From NCBI RefSeq assembly GCF_007655135.1, contig NC_045128.1, forward strand, positions 17,438,230 through 17,502,229: DNA of 64,000 nt, given 5' to 3'. The notes below the pieces were generated by a model. It was not told where the DNA came from. It worked only from the letters and a program-made list of their open reading frames with translations, and made no database searches. Within the stretch, counting starts at the first letter, position 1, and each line of letters starts with the position of its first letter. This DNA comes from Punica granatum (lineage: Eukaryota; Streptophyta; Magnoliopsida; Myrtales; Lythraceae). Positions 59,136-64,000 of this stretch are shown piece by piece. Made by a program: the position numbers and the translations under genes.

Positions 59136-62100
59136 ATGGCGGAAGGAGATCACGTCGATATTTCCGAAGAAGTCAACCTTTCGGTCCCGACCCTCTCTCA
59201 ACCACCGCAGACACACGCCCTGCCACCTCTTACTCCTGCAGGCGTACTCCCGGCATACTCCGGTGCCCTTCCGACGCATCTCCCGCCCCCGGCACCTTCA
59301 GGGGCGCCTCTCCCACCGGCCTCACCAACATCCGCTGCCACCAATGACCAAGCCCGCATTGCGGCCCTCGAGGGCACGGTCAACCAAATGGCCACTAATA
59401 TGGCGGAGCTACTCGCCTTGCTCAGAGGACCTAACTGGGCCTCCTCGAGTTCTACTCCTCCCCCGGGACCGGGACCAACAGCCGATCCAACCCCGTGGGC
59501 TCCACCGATCCAAGCCCCGGAGAACGTTGAAGCTCCCGCACCACTAACGCTGTATACGTCCACGGTCTACCCCTTCACAAGTCAATTTCCGCCACCGCCG
59601 GCCCCTTCGGTAGTCTCTCTTCCACCGGCTACCTTCCTATCCGCGGAGCACATCCTGTCTGCACCTCCACCTGCTCCCATACCGGCTCCGGCTATGATCT
59701 ACACGGCGCCTCCGCCGACGGTTTTCCCAGCAACCGCCGCACCCGCCCCAACTCATCCTCAAGCCACGGAGCTTCCTCCCTATCCGACTCTACAGCCTCA
59801 CGCCGGCCTCTCCTACCAGGCACCGCCCCCCATAAACACCACCTTCCACGAACCGGGCACGCCGACTCACGCGGCCCAGTTCGCCTCCCCAACGCATTTC
59901 TTCCCCGAGGCTGACACCGAACAGGAACGAAGGCTCAAGAGGATGGAAGAGACGATACGGGCCCTACAAGCGGGTGATGCTCGTCCCAACGCATGCTACG
60001 GCGACTGCAGCCTATTCCCGACTATGCGGCAACCCCCAAAGTTCAAGATCCCAGAGTTCAAGACTTATGAGGGCACTACGGATCCGCGCCACCATCTCCG
60101 CCACTACCGGGGAAAGATGCTGCAATACTGGGAGTACGAGGAGTTTGTCATTCACTCCTTCCAAGATAGCCTGTCGGGATCGGCCCTCGATTGGTTCATG
60201 TCACTGACGGCCGAAGACATTCCGACGTGGGAAGACCTATCCCGGAAGTTCACCGATCAATATCGATACTGCGCGGAAGCACCTCCCACCCTCCTGGAGT
60301 TGAGCACCAAAGAGATGGCGAGGGGTCAAAGATTCGAGGAATACGCCACCAAATGGCGCAGCCAAGCGGCGAAGCACATCCCCCCAATTAGCGAAGCACA
60401 ACAGATTCAGCTGTTCCACTCTACGCTGAGAGGGGTATATTACTCGTATTTGTTGGCGCACACTTCCTCATTCTCCGATCTCATCGAGGCCGGGAAAAAG
60501 CTTGATTTGGGCATCAAGCTCGGAAGGATGGAGGACCCCACCAACAAAGGGGAAGAGTCATCAAAGAAGGTCTCCATGGCACCGTCATCTTCCGGCGGGA
60601 GGAGGGCGAAGGAAGTCTCGGTAAACGCCGTCCACACGGCACATCAGGCGCCCCAGCAATACTCAGTGAATTTCACGGCCGCACCTCCCGTAGCTTCCTC
60701 CTTCGCCCCACACGCGCCTCAATATCGGCCTCAACCCCCTACCCAACCGATCTACTATTCCACGCCGCCGCCTCCACCCCTATCTGCGGCGCCGTCACCA
60801 GTCGTCCACCATTATGATCCTACTCTGTCCCAAGCTCCTCAATACCAACCCCCAGCTCCTAAAGCCTCTCACCCGACGCAACGAGTCCCGCCCCCGCAAA
60901 GTCAACAGGGCGGTGCAGCACCATCGCGACCCCGCCGACAATACCCGACCCTACCAGTCCCGCCTTCCCACGTCTACCAGCAAATTCGCGAGAAGGTCGG
61001 AACAATAGCGCCCGGCCCGAGCTTCGATCCAACCATTCAAGATCAAAGCAAGCAGTGCGAATATCATCGAGGGGCACCGGGGCATACCCTGGACACTTGT
61101 TGGAGATTGAGGGAGAGGATCCAAGAGATGATCGATGCGAAGGAGCTCGTATTCAATGCTGTAAAGCCTCCGACCGTACAGGCTAATCCTCTCCCCGACC
61201 ATGGACCGGCTCCGGGGCCCTCTATCAATATGATCACTATATGCGCATCGGGAGAGGGCGAAGGCGAGCCAAGTTGTTCCTCCCCCTTCGTGATCGAATA
61301 CGTACCCGCGGAAGCTGCAGTCGGGTTCACCGGGATGGACATACCTCATGCCCCGCTTGTTATAGACGTCCCCGCCCCGGAGCCATACTCGAGCGATAGG
61401 GTCCCCTGGATCTATGACGGAGCTGTCGGAAACCTGGAGCAACAATTTGGTGTCATGGGCATAACCCGCTCAAGACGGCTGTATGAGAATCCAGCGGTCT
61501 CGGACAAAGGAAAGGCGCTCGCAATAGGAGCCGAAGCCACGCCCGAAGTCTCGCCTACTCCGCCCAAGAAAGTGACAGAAGAGGAGGCCGAAGCCTTCAT
61601 GAAGGTCATCAAAGCGAGTGAGTATAAGGTGGTGGAACAGATGGCCAAATCTCCGGCCCATATCTCATTGCTCGGCCTCCTACTCAACTCGGAACCTCAC
61701 AGGGAGGCCCTCATGCGGGTCCTGACGGCCGCACAAGTCCCCAAAGGGTCGCCCCCAGACCGGATAGAGGAAACCATCAGCACCATTTTCTCCAATACCA
61801 TCTCGTTTTTGGACGATGAGCTCCCTTCTGAAGGATGCGCGCATTTCCGGGTACTGCACATCGTTTGCAAGTGCAACAACCATATCATGGGCCGGGTCAT
61901 GATCGACAACGGTTCCGCGCTCAACGTATGCCCGGTGACCACTTTGAAGCAGATGAATGTGGATCTCAACCGCATCCGCCCTAGCAAAACAGCGGTCCGA
62001 GCCTTTGACGGTTCGAGGAGAGAGGTGAACGGGGAGATCGACCTCCTCATAGATATCGGCCCATGCTCCTTCAGCGTCACATTCCAAGTGTTGGATATCC

Positions 62101-62783
62101 CGAACGCTTTCAGTCTACTCCTTGGAAGGCCTTGGATTCACTCGGCTGGCGCCATTCCGTCCTCGCTACATCAGAAGGTGAAATTCATCGTCGAGGAAAA
62201 GATCATCACGGTCAAGGGGGAGGAAGATTACGCCATCTACAAGGAGACGGCGGTTCCCTACATCAGTGTCGGGGACGACGAAAACTTACCCTTCTACTCC
62301 TTCGAGACCATCTCCGTTATTCGGGATTACGGAGAGGTCGGGCCGTCCCGCACCGACCGCATGATAGGGAAGGTCCTTTTGCGCCACAATTACATTACAC
62401 CGGCCTTGGGGCGCGAGGGCAAGGAATCAACCGCCCCATTGAAGTTGAAGCGTGCAAGCATAGGAGGGGACTTGGCTTTCGCCCCTCCTGCCATGAAATT
62501 ATTGAGGCCCGCCGGGGCAACCATCTCCACCGCCTCGCCACGCACTATGGTAGGCTCAACAGGGGCATCCCAGTCCCTCCGCTATTGCACTTTTTCCCGG
62601 GACCTCCACTCATCATCGGGAGCACCTCTGACGGCCCTTCCTCGGACTTCGACGACGCGACTGACACCTTGCCAACCGTGTATGCCGTCACCGAGGAGAT
62701 TCCTTCAGGGGTTCACATCCGCCAGGCGTAGGAAGACGAGGAGCTTAGCAATTGGACCTCAGTCCTGCGCTACTCGGCTGTGA
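59136..62783 (+). CDS. gag-pro: gag-protease polyprotein, Ty3/gypsy Tat/Ogre lineage (frameshifted near 3' end)
   Basis: 1215 residues. In order: a Pro/Ala-rich N-terminal region (1-290) with a short coiled coil at about 71-98; a retrotransposon gag (capsid) domain at about 300-465 (KFKIPEFKTYEGTTDPRHHL, then ALDWFMSL and WEDLSRKFTDQY); and a second Pro/Gln-rich linker. A variant zinc knuckle, C-X2-H-X5-H-X4-C, lies at 641-655. An aspartic protease has catalytic D924-N-G in MIDNGSALNVCP and a conserved LLLGRPWIHSAGAIP (about 993-1007). DNG instead of DTG/DSG is common in this lineage. The first ATG of the frame was taken as start, 50 bases after a possible splice acceptor. Near 62385-62408 the frame slips, so the last ~125 residues before the stop at 62781 are not the ancestral ones. 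The true C-terminus continues in the next frame. Confidence 0.9.
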   Translation: MAEGDHVDISEEVNLSVPTLSQPPQTHALPPLTPAGVLPAYSGALPTHLPPPAPSGAPLPPASPTSAATNDQARIAALEGTVNQMATNMAELLALLRGPNWASSSSTPPPGPGPTADPTPWAPPIQAPENVEAPAPLTLYTSTVYPFTSQFPPPPAPSVVSLPPATFLSAEHILSAPPPAPIPAPAMIYTAPPPTVFPATAAPAPTHPQATELPPYPTLQPHAGLSYQAPPPINTTFHEPGTPTHAAQFASPTHFFPEADTEQERRLKRMEETIRALQAGDARPNACYGDCSLFPTMRQPPKFKIPEFKTYEGTTDPRHHLRHYRGKMLQYWEYEEFVIHSFQDSLSGSALDWFMSLTAEDIPTWEDLSRKFTDQYRYCAEAPPTLLELSTKEMARGQRFEEYATKWRSQAAKHIPPISEAQQIQLFHSTLRGVYYSYLLAHTSSFSDLIEAGKKLDLGIKLGRMEDPTNKGEESSKKVSMAPSSSGGRRAKEVSVNAVHTAHQAPQQYSVNFTAAPPVASSFAPHAPQYRPQPPTQPIYYSTPPPPPLSAAPSPVVHHYDPTLSQAPQYQPPAPKASHPTQRVPPPQSQQGGAAPSRPRRQYPTLPVPPSHVYQQIREKVGTIAPGPSFDPTIQDQSKQCEYHRGAPGHTLDTCWRLRERIQEMIDAKELVFNAVKPPTVQANPLPDHGPAPGPSINMITICASGEGEGEPSCSSPFVIEYVPAEAAVGFTGMDIPHAPLVIDVPAPEPYSSDRVPWIYDGAVGNLEQQFGVMGITRSRRLYENPAVSDKGKALAIGAEATPEVSPTPPKKVTEEEAEAFMKVIKASEYKVVEQMAKSPAHISLLGLLLNSEPHREALMRVLTAAQVPKGSPPDRIEETISTIFSNTISFLDDELPSEGCAHFRVLHIVCKCNNHIMGRVMIDNGSALNVCPVTTLKQMNVDLNRIRPSKTAVRAFDGSRREVNGEIDLLIDIGPCSFSVTFQVLDIPNAFSLLLGRPWIHSAGAIPSSLHQKVKFIVEEKIITVKGEEDYAIYKETAVPYISVGDDENLPFYSFETISVIRDYGEVGPSRTDRMIGKVLLRHNYITPALGREGKESTAPLKLKRASIGGDLAFAPPAMKLLRPAGATISTASPRTMVGSTGASQSLRYCTFSRDLHSSSGAPLTALPRTSTTRLTPCQPCMPSPRRFLQGFTSARRRKTRSLAIGPQSCATRL

Positions 62784-62793
62784 TCGCCGATGT
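62400..62793 (+). pseudogene. Ancestral frame of protease C-terminal part up to the splice donor
   Basis: In the frame of codons starting at 62402, translation reads GLGARGQGINRPIEV (a G-patch-like Gly-rich motif), then IPVPPLLHFFPGPP and SSDFDDATDTLPTVYAVTEE. It stops at TAG 62729-62731, then continues as NWTSVLRYSAVIADV to 62793. This is far more retroelement-like than the same stretch in the long frame. The TAG sits where a Gln codon CAG is plausible. This copy therefore carries both a frameshift and a nonsense mutation. Confidence 0.7.
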
Positions 62794-63007
62794 GTAAGAT
62801 TTATCTATGTATGAGATGTTTCCCGCGTGTCGGCGTAGCCGTAGGCCACACGACGGAAGAGGGAACTCTGTTATGGATTCGTGATCCTCACTATCAATGA
62901 ATTCCCTATATGCATTTTTTGAATCCTTGTCTATTCCACTCTCTCTTCCTTACTCTTTTGTTCATATCATTCTAAATTTCTCTAAGACAATTCTTTCAAT
63001 TCTCCAG
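62794..63007 (+). other. Intron between protease and reverse transcriptase (214 nt)
   Basis: Donor GT|GTAAGATTT at 62794; acceptor with a pyrimidine-rich tract ending TTCAATTCTCCAG at 63007; possible branch sites in TTCTAAATTTCTCTAAGAC. The segment is T-rich at its 3' end and has stops in the frames that matter (TAA at 62795). Removing it joins the ancestral protease frame (codons from 62792) to the pol frame (codons from 63009) with no base gained or lost. A spliced intron at this place is a hallmark reported for Ogre elements. Confidence 0.7.
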
Positions 63008-64000
63008 GCTCCACTCGAATCCAAATCTTCGATGCGTTGATTCGAACCCATCCGAAGAATGTCTCGAAGAGCCTGGACCCATATACTTCGGGGAAGGGCT
63101 CGACGAAGACAGTCTAGGGCCTGAGATAGAAGAGAGTTTGCGCCGCCTCGAGGATCGCCAGCTCACCTCGCTCGAGCCAACAGAAGAGATCAACGTGGGC
63201 ACTAAAGAGGAACCCCGCGTCCTTAAGATCGGTACGAGCCTCGACCCAACACAACGGGTCCGAATGATCGACTTCCTGACAAGGTATCAAGAAGTCTTCG
63301 CCTGGTCCTACGCCGACATGCCGGGTCTAGACCCGTCAATAGTAAAGCACTTCCTCCCGCTGGACACCGAGAAGTTCCCGCCCAAACGGCAACAATTGCG
63401 ACGGCAACGGGCAAGCCTCCTTCTCCGCATCAAGGAGGAGGTTGTCAAGCAGATCAACGCGGGCTTCCTCGAGGTCTGCAATTATTCTGAATGGGTTGCA
63501 AACATCGTGCCGGTGGAGAAGAAAGATGGAAGGGTTGGAGTCTGCGTCGACTATCGGGACCTCAATAAGGTCAGCCCCAAGGACGATTTTCCCTTGCCCC
63601 ACATCGACATACTAGTTGACAACACGGCGCGCCACTCTCAGTTCTCTTTCATGGACGGCTTCTCCGGATACAATCAAATTCGGATGGCCGAGGAAGACAA
63701 GATCAAGACGACGTTCACTACCATGTGGGGAACCTTTTGTTACCGCGTCATGCCTTTCGGCCTCAAGAACGCCGGAGCAACTTATCAGAGGGCCATGGTC
63801 ACGTTATTCCACGACATGATGCACAAGGAAGTCGAGGTCTACGTCGACGACATGATTGCCAAGTCCAAAGAAGGAGAGGACCACCTCGTTAATCTGAAGA
63901 GCCTCTTCGATCGTTTAAAGGAGTACAAGCTTCGGCTCAATCCGGCGAAATGCATGTTCGGCGCTCGATCGGGAAAATTACTAGGATTCGTGGTCAGCGA
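63008..64000 (+). CDS. pol: pol: reverse transcriptase N-terminal part (continues past window)
   Basis: Open without a stop from 63009 to the window end in codons starting at 63009. After a ~90-residue acidic linker (GPIYFGEGLDEDSLGPEIEE) comes the Ty3/gypsy RT: VRMIDFLTRYQEVFAWSYAD, INAGFLEV, VANIVPVEKKDGR, VCVDYRDLNKVSPKDDFPLP, FSFMDGFSGYNQI and MPFGLKNAGATYQRAM. The catalytic YVDD is at 63840-63851, followed by LRLNPAKCMFGA and LLGFVVS. The wording (VCVDYRDLNK, DDMIAKSK) fits the Tat/Athila side of Ty3/gypsy. There is no start codon before 63264, consistent with expression by splicing to gag-pro. All RT residues I can check are intact. RNase H, integrase, polypurine tract and 3' LTR must lie to the right. 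Confidence 0.93.

Noticed and set aside
60237..60461. Antisense frames over gag-pro and RT
   Set aside because: Shadows of the strongly coding plus strand.

Overview
The window reads as heterochromatic DNA from a flowering plant. Essentially all 64 kb can be assigned to long Ty3/gypsy LTR retrotransposons of the Tat/Ogre type and their non-coding derivatives. I see no host gene, no tRNA or rRNA gene and no CRISPR array. The wording of the ORF1 and gag proteins reminds me of pomegranate (Punica, Myrtales) retroelement proteins, but that is memory and not a search result. All copies share one LTR family: it starts TGTCAG, ends GCGCACA, is about 5.0-5.7 kb when complete, and is followed three bases later by the primer-binding site TGGCGACTCCACTGGGGA.

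Layout, left to right. 1-535 is the 3' end of a + LTR and 536-3620 a decayed internal region (element A). 3621-9317 is a nearly complete + LTR shared between A and the next element, B, whose internal region runs 9318-14874 and ends in about 32 copies of a 37-bp repeat. 14875-32209 is element C on the minus strand: LTR, 6.4-kb internal region without gag or pol, LTR. It is a LARD-like non-autonomous element of about 17.3 kb with two closely similar LTRs, inserted into B's 3' LTR, whose remainder is 32210-35945. 35946-37376 and 37377-38054 are pieces of two older + LTRs, and 38055-38510 is the first 456 bp of another + LTR. It is interrupted by a minus-strand element F (LTR 38511-43758, internal 43759-47198, LTR 47199-51672). 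F's right LTR is in turn interrupted at 51673 by element E, a + strand autonomous-type element whose 3' half lies beyond the window.

Element E carries the only recognisable coding capacity. It has a 5.04-kb LTR, a PBS, and ORF1 (57326-58660), a plant-mobile-domain/DUF7745-like protein unrelated to gag. Then come gag-protease (59136-62793, with one frameshift and at least one nonsense codon) and pol with reverse transcriptase (63008 to the window end). A 214-nt intron-like segment (62794-63007) separates protease from RT. Removing it joins the ancestral protease frame exactly to the RT frame, as described for Ogre elements. A, B, C and F share E's LTR ends, PBS, leader and 3' structures but have no gag-pol, so they could only have moved with proteins from an E-like partner.

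Beyond standard annotation, I found several conserved RNA-level signals. These are a UNCG-tetraloop hairpin and an 8-bp GC hairpin in U5, a second copy of the PBS decamer upstream of the real PBS, and a CTACG...CGTAG element in the 3' region. A possible leader intron would remove ORF1. There are also four families of tandem arrays, three of which seem to show satellite repeats arising inside retrotransposon internal regions.
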